A stretch of 64,000 nucleotides of DNA. Origin: Mucilaginibacter flavidus. Lineage in GTDB: Bacteria > Bacteroidota > Bacteroidia > Sphingobacteriales > Sphingobacteriaceae. Position numbers and translations under genes: made by a program. The notes under the pieces are model-generated. The model was not told the origin of the DNA and made no database searches. It was given only the letters and a program-made list of their open reading frames with translations. Positions 15,707 to 25,687 of the stretch are shown here, in pieces; position 1 is the first letter of the stretch; each line of letters starts with the position of its first letter. The stretch covers positions 1 through 64,000 of the forward strand of contig NZ_JAMXOE010000009.1 in NCBI RefSeq assembly GCF_024055575.1. Reading direction: 5' to 3'.

Positions 15707-17185
15707 TTAAAACACCTCCGCGAACTGGTTCACTGAATCCTTGCTTTCCAGTACCGATTCGCCCATTAAAAACTCGTCAACCCTGCGTGCAGCTTCACGA
15801 CCTTCTGATATGGCCCATACAACCAGCGACTGGCCGCGGCGCATATCACCGGCGGTGAATACTTTGCTTACATTGGTACGGAATGCTTTTTCGGTGGCTT
15901 TTACATTGTTGCGGCCATCCAGTTCAACACCAAGGCTTTCAATCATGCCATCATATTGCGGGTTTAAAAAGCCCATGGCCAGGAAAACCCGCTGGCAAGG
16001 TATCTCACGCTCGGAACCTTCTTTAATTGTTTTTGCAACCGGCCTGCCTGCAATGTCATTTTCCCACGAAACGTCAATTACCTTTAATGCTCTTAAATTG
16101 CCTTCGGCATCTCCTAAAAACTCAATTGTTTCAATTCCCCAATGCCTGTCGGCGCCTTCTTCGTGGCTGCTGGTTGTTTTTAACAGCATGGGGTAGGTTG
16201 GCCATGGCATATGTTGGGTACGTTGTTCAGGCGGCTGCATCATCACCTCAAACTGCCTGATTGAGCGTGCCTGCTGGCGGTTGGATGTGCCTACACAGTC
16301 GGAACCGGTATCGCCACCACCAATTACTATAACATCCTTATCTGTTGCTATAATTTGTTCGGCCGTAACTTCAATATTGCTAACGCGTTTGTTTTGCTGC
16401 TTTAAAAAATCCATGGCGAAGTGAATGCCTTTCAGCTCCCTGCCGGGGATATTAAGGTTACGCGGGATGGTTGAACCGCCAGCCAGTATCACTGCATCAT
16501 TACTGCGTACTAATTCTTCGGCCGGTATATCTTTACCAACTTCGGTATTGGTTTTAAACTCGATGCCGTCCTTTTCCATAATTTCCAGGCGGCGGTCAAT
16601 GATTGTTTTTTCAAGCTTAAAGTCGGGGATGCCGTAGCGTAATAAGCCGCCAATGCGGTCATCGCGCTCATAAATGGTTACGGCATGACCAGCTTTTGCC
16701 AGTTGGGCAGCAGCAGCCAAACCTGCGGGGCCCGAACCTACTACAGCTACCTTTTTACCTGTTTTTAGTAGCGGCGCTGCTGGCCTAACCAGGTTTTTTG
16801 AATAAGCTATTTCAATAATATGTTTTTCAATTTCCTCTATAGCCACAGCGGGTTTGTTTATGCCTAATACGCAAGCCGATTCGCAAGGCGCGGGGCATAT
16901 CCTGCCGGTAAACTCCGGGAAATTATTTGTCGATGAAAGGATATTATAAGCTTCCTCCCAGTTTTTACGGTAAACCGCATCGTTAAACTCCGGGATAATA
17001 TTACCCAGCGGGCAACCCGAATGGCAAAACGGAATACCGCAGTTCATGCAGCGTGCCGATTGCTGATTTAGCTTTTCGTCGGTATATAAATGAACAAATT
17101 CTTTATAATTCTTAACGCGCTCGGCAACAGGTGTTTTTGTGGGCAGTTCCCTGTTAAACTCCTGAAATCCTGTTGGTTTTCCCAT
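15707..17185 (-). CDS. gltD: Glutamate synthase [NADPH] small subunit
   Basis: 492 residues. This subunit takes electrons from NAD(P)H through FAD and iron-sulfur centres and passes them to GltB for glutamate synthesis. The N-terminal cysteines for 4Fe-4S binding are Cys46, 49, 54 and 58 in CMNCGIPFCHSGC and Cys97, 101 and 105 in CPAPCESAC. The FAD Rossmann motif VGSGPAG begins at 149, and a second one, VIGGGDTGSDC, lies in the middle for NAD(P)H. The ATG shares one base with the gltB stop codon (TAATG), so the subunits are co-transcribed and translationally coupled. Confidence 0.97.
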   Translation of the reverse strand: MGKPTGFQEFNRELPTKTPVAERVKNYKEFVHLYTDEKLNQQSARCMNCGIPFCHSGCPLGNIIPEFNDAVYRKNWEEAYNILSSTNNFPEFTGRICPAPCESACVLGINKPAVAIEEIEKHIIEIAYSKNLVRPAAPLLKTGKKVAVVGSGPAGLAAAAQLAKAGHAVTIYERDDRIGGLLRYGIPDFKLEKTIIDRRLEIMEKDGIEFKTNTEVGKDIPAEELVRSNDAVILAGGSTIPRNLNIPGRELKGIHFAMDFLKQQNKRVSNIEVTAEQIIATDKDVIVIGGGDTGSDCVGTSNRQQARSIRQFEVMMQPPEQRTQHMPWPTYPMLLKTTSSHEEGADRHWGIETIEFLGDAEGNLRALKVIDVSWENDIAGRPVAKTIKEGSEREIPCQRVFLAMGFLNPQYDGMIESLGVELDGRNNVKATEKAFRTNVSKVFTAGDMRRGQSLVVWAISEGREAARRVDEFLMGESVLESKDSVNQFAEVF

Positions 17186-20100
17186 TAGCTGATAGTTTGA
17201 TATTGTAATTTCTCGATAACTTTTTTATACTCTTTTGGATACACCTTAACAAATTGACCTGAAGCAATGGCCCATTTGTCGAGCAGGGTTTGTGCTACCT
17301 TGCTTCCAGTTAAGTGAATATGCTTATGCAATAGGGCTTTAATCTGCTCCTCGTCTTTCGGCGACAGCGGATCAAGGTCAACCATTTCTACATTGCAATT
17401 GTCGGCAAACGTGTTGTTTGGATTATAGACCCAGGCAATGCCACCGCTCATGCCGGCAGCAAAGTTTCTGCCTGTTTCGCCAAGTATAAGGGCACGGCCA
17501 CCGGTCATGTATTCGCAACCGTGGTCGCCAATGCCTTCCACAACAGTTGTTGCACCCGAGTTACGTACGGCGAAACGTTCGCCGGCCATACCGCGGATAA
17601 ATACCTCTCCGGCAGTAGCGCCATAAAGGGCTACGTTGCCAATGATAATATTTTCTTCGGGGGTGAAGGTTGCTTTTTCTGATGGATAGATGGCTAGCTG
17701 TGCGCCTGAAAGACCTTTGCCTACGTAATCGTTGGCTTCGCCTTCCAGTTCGAACGAAACACCTTTGGTGGTAAATGCTCCAAAGCTTTGCCCGGCAGAT
17801 CCTTTAAATTTAAAGTTGATGGTATTATCAGGCAAACCAGCAGAACCATATATCTTCGATATTTCGTTTGACAACAATGTGCCTATGGTACGGTCAACGT
17901 TCTTTACGTCAAAAGTGGCAAACACAGGTGTTTTATCTTCTAAAGCAGGTTTAGCCGCTTCTAACAGTTGCCAGTCAAGGATAGCATCCATACCGTGGTC
18001 CTGTTTTTCGCTGTTGTAAAGGGTAACATCCTTTGGATTATTTACGGGATGTAATATACCTGACAAGTCGATTTTCTGCGCTTTCCAGTTTTTAAGCCCG
18101 TCTTTTACTTTCAGGAACTGTACCCGGCCAACCATTTCGTTAACGGTACGGAAACCAAGTTCAGCCATTATTTCGCGCATCTCTTCTGCCAAAAAGCGGA
18201 ATAGGTTTACAACATGCTCCGGCTTCCCACTGAACAGTTTTCTAAGTTCCAGGTCTTGTGTAGCAACGCCCACAGGGCAAGTATTCAAATGGCATTTGCG
18301 CATCATGATACACCCACCTGCAACAAGGGCCGCGGTAGCAACACCCCATTCTTCGGCGCCCATTAAACAAGCAATTGCCAAATCGCGACCGGTTTTTAGC
18401 TGGCCATCTGTCTGCAGAACTACGCGGCTGCGCAGTTTGTTACGTACCAGCGTTTGGTGTGCTTCGGTAAGGCCAAGTTCCCATGGCAAGCCGGCGTGTT
18501 TTATCGAGCTTATTGGCGATGCACCTGTGCCTCCATCGTAGCCGGCAATCAGGATAACATCAGCATGAGCCTTAGCAACACCGGCAGCAATTGTACCTAC
18601 ACCGGCTTTTGATACCAATTTAACATTAATACGCGCAGCACGGTTCGCATTTTTAAGGTCGAATATCAACTGGGCCAAATCCTCGATAGAGTAAATGTCG
18701 TGGTGCGGAGGTGGCGATATCAAGCCAACGCCCGGGGTTGAGTGACGGGTTTTCGCAATCCAGTCGTCAACCTTGTGGCCGGGCAGCTGTCCGCCTTCGC
18801 CGGGTTTTGCTCCCTGCGCCATCTTTATCTGCAACTCATCAGCATTGGTTAAATAGTTGGAGGTAACCCCAAAACGTGCCGATGCTACTTGTTTGATAGC
18901 CGAACGCATGGAGTCGCCATTTGGCATCAGCTCGTAACGCAGTTCGTCCTCGCCGCCTTCGCCGGTATTGCTTTTGCCACCGATGCGATTCATGGCAATA
19001 GCCATTGTGCTGTGCGCCTCGTGCGAAATAGAGCCGAATGACATGGCGCCTGTAGCAAAGCGTTTCATGATGTTTTCAGCCGGTTCAACTTCGTCAAGGC
19101 TTATCGCTTCACGGTGATGAGCAAAGTCGAGCAGGCCACGTATGGTGAAGTGCTTTTCGCTTTGCTCGTTTATTTCTTTCGCATAGTTTTTGTAAACGTT
19201 GTAATCGTTACTTCGGGTTGCGTGCTGCAGCAGGTGAACTGTTGTCGGGTTAAACAAATGCTGTTCGCCGCGGCGTTTCCATTGGTAAATGCCGCCTTCG
19301 GGCAATAAATGCGGGCCGGTTTTTGAGCCGCCGAAGCCTACTTTGTGCTTACAAAGCGATTCGCGGGCAATTTCGTCAAGCCCCAGGCCACCAATGCGGG
19401 TTACGGCACCGGTAAAATATTTATCCACAACCGTTTTGTTGATACCCAATATTTCAAAAACCTGCGAGCCATGGTACGATTGCAGGGTAGATATCCCCAT
19501 TTTTGAGAATATTTTCAACAACCCGTCATTAACCGATTTTACATAGTTTTTATACAATGATTTCAGGTCGAGGTTGGTTTCAAGGCTGCCATTATTTTTC
19601 AGCGTTTCGATTGTTGACAGCGCCAGGTATGGATTTATGGCAGTTGCTCCGAATGCCAACAGGCAGGCAAAGTGGTGTACTTCCCAGGTATCGCCGGTTT
19701 CAACTACCAGCCCTACTGCGCCGCGACGGCCTTTTCTTATTAAATGGTGATGAACGGCTGATACAGCCAATAATGATGGTATAGGAGCATGTTCCGAGTC
19801 GATAGCCCGGTCGGATAATATCAATACTTCAAATCCGTCATCCACCGAATCCTCGGCGTAGCGGCAAAGCCTTGCTATCCCTTTTTCGAGCGAACCCGGC
19901 ATGCCATCGGCATTATAATAGGTCTGCAGGGTTTTTGCATGGAACATGCCGGTATCGATACTTCTTAATTTTTCAAGCTGATGGTTTTTAAGAATAGGGT
20001 GCTGTAGTACCACGCAATGGCAATGCATCTTGTCCTCATCCAGTAAATTACCATTGTTACCGATAAAAGTAGAAAGACTCATTACCAAACGCTCACGAAT

Positions 20101-21705
20101 CGGGTCGATGGGTGGATTGGTTACCTGTGCGAAAAACTGCTTAAAATAGCTTGATAAATGCTGCGGTTTGTCAGACAATATCGCAAGCGGAACATCAGTA
20201 CCCATGGAGCCAATTGGTTCCTTGCCATCAAGGGCCATCGGCTTAATAATGGTGTCGATATCTTCGCGGCTGTAGCCGAATACCTGCTGATAACGAAAGA
20301 CAGATGCTTCAGAAAGGCTGGCAAAAGCCAGGCGGGGCTCGGCCAGCTCGCCTAACTGTATTTTATAGTTTTCAAGCCACCGACCATAAGGCTGGCGCGA
20401 TGCTATCTGGTGTTTTATTTCGTCATCGGTGATAATCATACCTTTTTCGGTATCTATCAACAGCATCTTACCCGGTTGCAACCGGCCTTTGCGCAATACC
20501 TTGCTCTCGTCAAGGTTTAATACGCCGGCTTCAGACGCGGCAATAACGCGGCCATCGTTGGTAATCACAAAACGTAAAGGGCGTAATCCATTGCGGTCGA
20601 GTAATGCGCCTACCAATTTACCGTCGGTAAAGGTGATTGCTGCCGGGCCGTCCCATGGTTCCATCAAAGTTGCGTGGAACTCGTAGAATGCCTTTTTAAC
20701 CGGGTCCATTTGCTCGTTGCCATCCCATGCCTCGGGTATAAGCATCATCATTACATGCGGCAATGAGCGGCCGGTATGTAACAATATCTCAATAATATTG
20801 TCAAGGCAGGCCGAATCCGATTGATTGTTATCAATCACCGGCAGCAGCATCTCCATTTCCTCGTTGGTGAAATAAGCTGATGCGTACGATTTTAAGCCTG
20901 AATAAAACCAGTTTAAGTTACCGGTTAAAGTGTTTATTTCGCCATTATGAGCAATCAACCGGAATGGCTGGGCCAGCTTCCATGACGGGAAGGTATTGGT
21001 TGAAAAACGAGAGTGTATCATGGCAAAACCAGAAGCAATGCGCGGGTCGGCCAGGTCGCTGAAATATTTACGCAGCTGATAGGTGGTTACCTGCCCTTTG
21101 TATATAATGGTTTTGCACGATAACGAGGTGAAGTAAAAATGCTCGGTAGCGGCAGAAATAGATTCTGTTATTGTTTTGTTAACATACCGCCTTAATATAT
21201 AAAGCTTGCGCTCAAAATCTTCGGGATTGGTGATATTATGCGGACGCTGGATAAAAATCTGCTCCATATTTGGCTCGGCCTTACGGGCAGTTTCGCCAAT
21301 AACCGACGAGTTAACCGATATTTTGCGGTAGCCCAAAGTGTGCAGGCCAAGTTTTTCAACTGCATTATCAATAACATTTTTACATGCTTTTTTTAATGCC
21401 GATTCTTTTGGAAAAAATATCATCCCAACGCCGTATTCGCCCGGCTCAGGCAGGCTTATCTCCAGATCGGAGCATTCCTCCATGAAAAATTCATGAGGCA
21501 ATTGTATCAGTATACCTGCGCCGTCGCCGCTGTCGGGGTCGCAGCCGCATGCTCCGCGGTGCTCCATGTTTTCGAGCATGGTAAGGGCATCGCTAATGAT
21601 CTGGTGACTTTTATGGCCGTTAATATTGGTTATAAATCCCGTACCGCACGAGTCGTGTTCAAATTCCGGCCGGTAAAGGCCCTGGTGGCTTTCAGCTTGA
21701 TCCAT
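17185..21705 (-). CDS. gltB: Glutamate synthase large subunit
   Basis: 1506 residues, full length. The enzyme transfers the amide nitrogen of glutamine to 2-oxoglutarate. The N-terminal class II amidotransferase nucleophile is Cys20 in FEHDSCGTGF, which implies removal of a 19-residue propeptide. The FMN domain contains MSFGSISHEAH and AGYDGGTGASPISSIKHAG. The 3Fe-4S cysteines are Cys1132, Cys1138 and Cys1143 (C-x5-C-x4-C, ending CPVGVATQ). The C-terminal beta-helix domain has the GAxAGEVFIRG repeats. It precedes gltD and has a 329-base AT-rich upstream region shared with a divergent TPR gene. With GSIII it completes the GS-GOGAT route. Confidence 0.97.
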   Translation of the reverse strand: MDQAESHQGLYRPEFEHDSCGTGFITNINGHKSHQIISDALTMLENMEHRGACGCDPDSGDGAGILIQLPHEFFMEECSDLEISLPEPGEYGVGMIFFPKESALKKACKNVIDNAVEKLGLHTLGYRKISVNSSVIGETARKAEPNMEQIFIQRPHNITNPEDFERKLYILRRYVNKTITESISAATEHFYFTSLSCKTIIYKGQVTTYQLRKYFSDLADPRIASGFAMIHSRFSTNTFPSWKLAQPFRLIAHNGEINTLTGNLNWFYSGLKSYASAYFTNEEMEMLLPVIDNNQSDSACLDNIIEILLHTGRSLPHVMMMLIPEAWDGNEQMDPVKKAFYEFHATLMEPWDGPAAITFTDGKLVGALLDRNGLRPLRFVITNDGRVIAASEAGVLNLDESKVLRKGRLQPGKMLLIDTEKGMIITDDEIKHQIASRQPYGRWLENYKIQLGELAEPRLAFASLSEASVFRYQQVFGYSREDIDTIIKPMALDGKEPIGSMGTDVPLAILSDKPQHLSSYFKQFFAQVTNPPIDPIRERLVMSLSTFIGNNGNLLDEDKMHCHCVVLQHPILKNHQLEKLRSIDTGMFHAKTLQTYYNADGMPGSLEKGIARLCRYAEDSVDDGFEVLILSDRAIDSEHAPIPSLLAVSAVHHHLIRKGRRGAVGLVVETGDTWEVHHFACLLAFGATAINPYLALSTIETLKNNGSLETNLDLKSLYKNYVKSVNDGLLKIFSKMGISTLQSYHGSQVFEILGINKTVVDKYFTGAVTRIGGLGLDEIARESLCKHKVGFGGSKTGPHLLPEGGIYQWKRRGEQHLFNPTTVHLLQHATRSNDYNVYKNYAKEINEQSEKHFTIRGLLDFAHHREAISLDEVEPAENIMKRFATGAMSFGSISHEAHSTMAIAMNRIGGKSNTGEGGEDELRYELMPNGDSMRSAIKQVASARFGVTSNYLTNADELQIKMAQGAKPGEGGQLPGHKVDDWIAKTRHSTPGVGLISPPPHHDIYSIEDLAQLIFDLKNANRAARINVKLVSKAGVGTIAAGVAKAHADVILIAGYDGGTGASPISSIKHAGLPWELGLTEAHQTLVRNKLRSRVVLQTDGQLKTGRDLAIACLMGAEEWGVATAALVAGGCIMMRKCHLNTCPVGVATQDLELRKLFSGKPEHVVNLFRFLAEEMREIMAELGFRTVNEMVGRVQFLKVKDGLKNWKAQKIDLSGILHPVNNPKDVTLYNSEKQDHGMDAILDWQLLEAAKPALEDKTPVFATFDVKNVDRTIGTLLSNEISKIYGSAGLPDNTINFKFKGSAGQSFGAFTTKGVSFELEGEANDYVGKGLSGAQLAIYPSEKATFTPEENIIIGNVALYGATAGEVFIRGMAGERFAVRNSGATTVVEGIGDHGCEYMTGGRALILGETGRNFAAGMSGGIAWVYNPNNTFADNCNVEMVDLDPLSPKDEEQIKALLHKHIHLTGSKVAQTLLDKWAIASGQFVKVYPKEYKKVIEKLQYQTIS

Positions 21706-22034
21706 TGTAAATAGTAATGTTTATAAAATGGTGCAACTACGAAATTACTGAAAATGGCTTTTAATTAAAAATTTATCAAAATTTTTTAATTTATCTAAAT
21801 AACATAATATTTAAAAAGCTTAAAATTGATAATTTGTTAAATTTTGGTAGGTAATTATATGAATTTTATAAATGGAACTTTAGTTGTAATACCTCCCGTT
21901 TATTTGGTAATATCTACTAAATTCATATATGATAAGATTTTTTGGGTCGAAACGCCGGTTTTGTTCGATAAATTGTTTTTGACGGATTATTTTTTAGTTT
22001 TAGAAGATTAATAATTTTGTAAGGTACCTTATCA
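21706..22034. promoter_or_regulatory. AT-rich divergent promoter region between gltB and the TPR gene
   Basis: 329 bases of very AT-rich DNA upstream of two divergent genes. On the plus strand TAATTTTG (22012-22019) fits the Bacteroidota '-7' consensus TAnnTTTG, but no TTTG at the right '-33' distance is seen, and the leader to the ATG at 22035 would be very short. No clear box for gltB and no operator was recognised. Confidence 0.4.
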
Positions 22035-23582
22035 ATGAAAAGAATTTTTTTTATCACCGCTTTGCTTTTCCTTATTGGCTTTAGCGGCATGATTTATGGG
22101 CAAGTGGTTGCAAAGTTTAGTTCTAAAACAGATTCGGCAGGCAGGGCCCGGTCTATGATGAAGCTTGCACAGAGCAGTATCGACTATTACACCAAAACGT
22201 TTACTTATAAAGGCTTAAAACCGGAAGCAAAGGTGCGTATGCACCTTGAGCGGAGCGGGGCATATGTAATTTTGAAAAAGTTTGACAAGGCCATTGATGA
22301 TTGCACAGCAGCGATATTAATAAACCCAAAATCAGGTGAAGCATATGCTACCAGGGGCAACATCTACAACAAAATTTACAAAGATGAACCAGCTATTGCA
22401 GATTATAGAAAAGCCATACAATACATTACGACAACAGAAGATAAAGCCCAATTGTACAATCTGATTGCGCGTTCGTATATCAACACGAGGGAATATGACA
22501 AAGCTGTCAGCGCCGATTCGATGGCTATTGTATTAAACCCTAAGTTTGCACGTGCCTATGCAAGTCGCGCCGAAGCATATGGCAGGTTGGGGAAATTCCA
22601 GCTTGCCATTAATGATCTGTTACCTGCCATGTATGGTTTTCAGGATAATGCACGGGCGCTTTCGGTATTGCTTATGCAGCGGGCGGATATGAAAAGGGCG
22701 CTGAAACAATACAAAGAATCGATAAATGATTATTCCCTTGCGCTAAAACTTAACCCTGATAACGGTTTAGCTTATTGGAACCGTGCCGCGTCGTACAGGC
22801 AAAATGGCGACTATCAACTGGCTTACGAGGACTACAGCAAAGCAATAAGCTACTTTAAAAATGATCGGATGCAACTGGCCAGGCTTTATGACGACAGGGC
22901 CTTGATGGAGGTAGGTCTGCAGCAATATCAGCAGGCAATTGCCGATGATTCGGTGGCTATTTCTCTCGATACCGCTTATAGGGTTGCCTATTATAATAAG
23001 GCGAATGCCCGCGCCCAAAATGGTGAATATACCCGTAGTAATGCGGAATTTAAAAAGACGATACCCTATTATATGAATAATCCGCTGGCTATGACCTCTA
23101 TTTATAGTTCAATGGCTCACAACGAATATTTCTTAAACAATTACCAAACAGCAATTGATTATTGCACAAAAGCAATTGCCTTAAATACGGTGGACTGGTC
23201 GCCTTATTTTGAACGCGGGCGGGCCTATTTAAAGATGAATAACAAAGACCTTGCAGTAAATGATTTTAAAGAAATACTGGCAAGAGATACCTCAAAACAG
23301 TCGGCCGATTATGCATTTTCGTTATACTACACAGGCAACGCTGATAAGGCAGTTGAAGTAATGCAAAGTAGCTTCCTGAAAACTAACGATACTTTTGTGT
23401 TGATGGGTGATTATTATAATATGGCCTGTTTGTATGCTATTATGAATAAGCCTGGGGAAGCAAATAATTTCCTTAAAAAATGTATTGATGGCGGTTACAA
23501 TAAAAAGTATGCGCTTACCGACGGTGATTTTGACAACATCAGGAATACGGCAGAGTTTAAAAATATAATGGGAGTAAGATAA
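22035..23582 (+). CDS. Secreted tetratricopeptide-repeat protein
   Basis: 515 residues with a signal peptide (about 1-22, ending MIYG-Q). About nine to ten TPR units follow. Examples are FDKAIDDCTAAILINPKSGE, YDKAVSADSMAIVLNPKFAR, YKESINDYSLALKLNPDNGL and YQTAIDYCTKAIALNTVDWS, with the usual A-x-A-Y-x-x-R-A spacing. TPR arrays are protein-binding scaffolds, and this one should act in the periplasm or on the cell surface. The partner is unknown. The acetyltransferase gene begins on the base after its stop codon, so both are likely on one mRNA. Confidence 0.85.
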   Translation: MKRIFFITALLFLIGFSGMIYGQVVAKFSSKTDSAGRARSMMKLAQSSIDYYTKTFTYKGLKPEAKVRMHLERSGAYVILKKFDKAIDDCTAAILINPKSGEAYATRGNIYNKIYKDEPAIADYRKAIQYITTTEDKAQLYNLIARSYINTREYDKAVSADSMAIVLNPKFARAYASRAEAYGRLGKFQLAINDLLPAMYGFQDNARALSVLLMQRADMKRALKQYKESINDYSLALKLNPDNGLAYWNRAASYRQNGDYQLAYEDYSKAISYFKNDRMQLARLYDDRALMEVGLQQYQQAIADDSVAISLDTAYRVAYYNKANARAQNGEYTRSNAEFKKTIPYYMNNPLAMTSIYSSMAHNEYFLNNYQTAIDYCTKAIALNTVDWSPYFERGRAYLKMNNKDLAVNDFKEILARDTSKQSADYAFSLYYTGNADKAVEVMQSSFLKTNDTFVLMGDYYNMACLYAIMNKPGEANNFLKKCIDGGYNKKYALTDGDFDNIRNTAEFKNIMGVR

Positions 23583-24116
23583 ATGAACGCTGAAATTTTT
23601 GTTGAAACACCCCGGCTGATATTAAGGCAATGGCAGCAAGCAGACATTAGACCTTTCTCGGAATTAAATAATGACGAAGATGTTATGGAGTTTTTTCCGT
23701 CGGTTTCAACTGTTGATGAAACAATGGCACAATTTGACAGGGCCACTAATCATATTAAACAACATGGCTTCGGCTTTTTTGCCGTTGAACGAAAGGATAA
23801 CAGGGAATTTATTGGCTTTGCCGGCCTTTCGCATCCACGGTTCGAAAGCTACTTTACGCCCTGCGTGGAAATAGGCTGGCGGTTGAGCAAAGTAAATTGG
23901 GGTTATGGATTTGCAACCGAAGCTGCAAAGGCCTGCCTGCTATTTGGTTTTGAAACGTTAAAAATTGATGAAATATTTTCGTTTACAGCGGAACATAACA
24001 TACGGTCGGAAAACGTAATGAGAAAAATTGGAATGCTTAAGGCGGGATATTTTGAACATCCGTCTATTGCCGATGGGCATCCTTTAAAACGCCATGTTTT
24101 GTATAAGATCAGCTAG
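23583..24116 (+). CDS. GNAT family N-acetyltransferase (RimJ/RimL type)
   Basis: 177 residues. The opening VETPRLILRQWQQAD is the hallmark of the RimJ/RimL branch. The acetyl-CoA binding region appears as VEIGWRLSKVNWGYGFATEA, with the family's Q/G-x-G-x-A turn represented by WGYGFATEA. The segment NIRSENVMRKIGM is the conserved NxxSxxVxxKxG motif. Members acetylate protein N-termini, ribosomal proteins or small molecules; the target here is unknown. It abuts the TPR gene with no gap, although the two have no obvious functional link. Confidence 0.9.
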   Translation: MNAEIFVETPRLILRQWQQADIRPFSELNNDEDVMEFFPSVSTVDETMAQFDRATNHIKQHGFGFFAVERKDNREFIGFAGLSHPRFESYFTPCVEIGWRLSKVNWGYGFATEAAKACLLFGFETLKIDEIFSFTAEHNIRSENVMRKIGMLKAGYFEHPSIADGHPLKRHVLYKIS

Positions 24117-24228
24117 GTGCTTTTGGGTTATATCATATCCGTATCATTCTTCACTTTTAAATGGTTGATGTTGTAAACAATCGCATACTATTGTCGTTCA
24201 TTAGTTTTAACACAAAATTTTAAAAAGA

Positions 24229-24582
24229 ATGAACACTATACCTGAAATAGCCAATCGTTTAGCATCACTATGCACCGAGCTTAAATTTGTTGAGGCTTAT
24301 ACCGAGTTATATGCCGATAACGCAGTAAGCATCGACCCCAATTATAAAAGTGAACCATTCACCGGCCTTCATAATCTGATTGAGCGCGAGGAGCAATTTT
24401 TGGCAAATGTTGAAATCCATGATATCAAATTGTCTGACGCAATTTTTGCCGGAAACTATTTTAGTATAGTTCTTTCCATGCATTTTACGATTAAGGGCCA
24501 GGGAACAAAAATGATTGAAGAGATTTGCGTTTATAAGGTTGAAAATGGTAAAATTGTAAGTCAGCAGTTTTTTATAGGATAA
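24229..24582 (+). CDS. SnoaL/NTF2-like small protein
   Basis: 117 residues forming one alpha+beta barrel of the NTF2/SnoaL type. The N-terminal helices read IANRLASLCTELKFVEAYTE, followed by LYADNAVSIDPNYKSEPFTG and GLHNLIEREEQFLANV. The C-terminal strands include VLSMHFTIKGQG, EEICVYKVENGKIVSQQFF. Proteins of this fold are small hydrolases, isomerases or ligand binders, and no specific activity can be assigned. There is no signal peptide. A CAAGAATCAAG-type word repeat begins after its stop codon. Confidence 0.8.
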   Translation: MNTIPEIANRLASLCTELKFVEAYTELYADNAVSIDPNYKSEPFTGLHNLIEREEQFLANVEIHDIKLSDAIFAGNYFSIVLSMHFTIKGQGTKMIEEICVYKVENGKIVSQQFFIG

Positions 24583-24616
24583 CAGCGAGAGGCAGGAACC
24601 AAGAATCAAGAAAGGA

Positions 24617-25513
24617 ATGTTTAGAATAGAACCATCCGGGTTATATGCCAAACTAATTGTGTTGATGTTGTTTGCGTGCTTTAATGTTGTTGCGCAGGAT
24701 ATGCCGGGTGTTGTGCAATTTCACGTTTTTTCATCGCATACATCATTTCCTGATACTGGCAGGGCAAAAGGGCATACTTACGATGGCAAGCTGTATACGG
24801 CGGCGGCTCATTATAATGACAGTTCGGTATTAATTATCGCGCCAAAAAATCTTGGTGCATCTAAAAAAGTGGACCTGGTATTTTGGTTTCACGGGTGGGG
24901 CAACAATATTGACAGTGCCGCAATAAGATATGAGCTAACCAAACAATTTATCGCTTCAAAACGGAACGCTGTGCTGATATTAGCCGAAACAGCCCGCAAT
25001 GCACCCGATAGCTACGGCGGTAAGCTGGAAAATGCGGGTACGTTTAAAAAACTGGTTAGCGATGTGCTACAGGGACTGGCAGCAAAAAAACTTGTGTCCG
25101 CCAATTGTGCTGCAGGGCATATCCTGCTGGCAGGTCATAGCGGTGCTTACCGGGTTATTGCCCGCGTTGTAAAAAACGGGCAAATGCCTGTGGATGAGGT
25201 AATGCTTTTTGACGCCCTTTATGCCGAGACGGACAAGTTTATGGAGTGGATAACTGCCGATACCCAGCACCGTTTTATCGACATATACACCGACCATGGC
25301 GGTACACTTGATGAAAGCAAAACCATGGCGGGCAAACTTGACGATGCCGATATCCGCAATTTCCAGGTGGAAGAAGCTAAGCTGGTAACACAGCAACTGG
25401 TTGCTCATCGCCTGCTTTTTATACACAGTTTAAAGGAGCATAACGATGTGGTAAGCCCGGATAATTTCAGACTGATGTTAGAAAACGAGCCGTTTTTGAA
25501 GAAAATTAAATGA
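24617..25513 (+). CDS. Secreted alpha/beta hydrolase-like protein
   Basis: 298 residues with an N-terminal hydrophobic signal (about 11-27, ending VVA-Q). The oxyanion-hole strand reads DLVFWFHGWGNN (86-97), and the nucleophile elbow is LLAGHSGAY with Ser175. A likely acidic residue is the Asp in VMLFDALYA, and the His of LKEHNDVVSP near the C-terminus completes a plausible triad. The pattern fits esterase- or PHB-depolymerase-like hydrolases, but I do not recognise a specific family, so the substrate is unknown. It starts 34 bases after the NTF2-like gene and may share its transcript. Confidence 0.75.
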   Translation: MFRIEPSGLYAKLIVLMLFACFNVVAQDMPGVVQFHVFSSHTSFPDTGRAKGHTYDGKLYTAAAHYNDSSVLIIAPKNLGASKKVDLVFWFHGWGNNIDSAAIRYELTKQFIASKRNAVLILAETARNAPDSYGGKLENAGTFKKLVSDVLQGLAAKKLVSANCAAGHILLAGHSGAYRVIARVVKNGQMPVDEVMLFDALYAETDKFMEWITADTQHRFIDIYTDHGGTLDESKTMAGKLDDADIRNFQVEEAKLVTQQLVAHRLLFIHSLKEHNDVVSPDNFRLMLENEPFLKKIK

Positions 25514-25579
25514 TTTGTCACGGTAAAAATCAAATCTTCACTTTTATCGCCAACGTCGGGTACACCCGTAACAAGTTTA

Positions 25580-25597
25580 AAACTTCGTAAATCTTAT
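25580..25597 (+). repeat. Half copy of the palindrome found upstream of truA
   Basis: AAACTTCGTAAATCTTAT here equals the right arm plus flank at 15568-15585. The left side reads ACAAGTTTAAAACTT, so only the inner part can pair. It looks like a degenerate or truncated copy. Confidence 0.55.
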
Positions 25598-25687
25598 CCA
25601 CCATTTCACCCCAAACTTCCCCCATTTCGGCTCATTTATTTTACAGGGCAAAAAAATCATCTTTCATTTGGATAAGCAATTAAAAAA

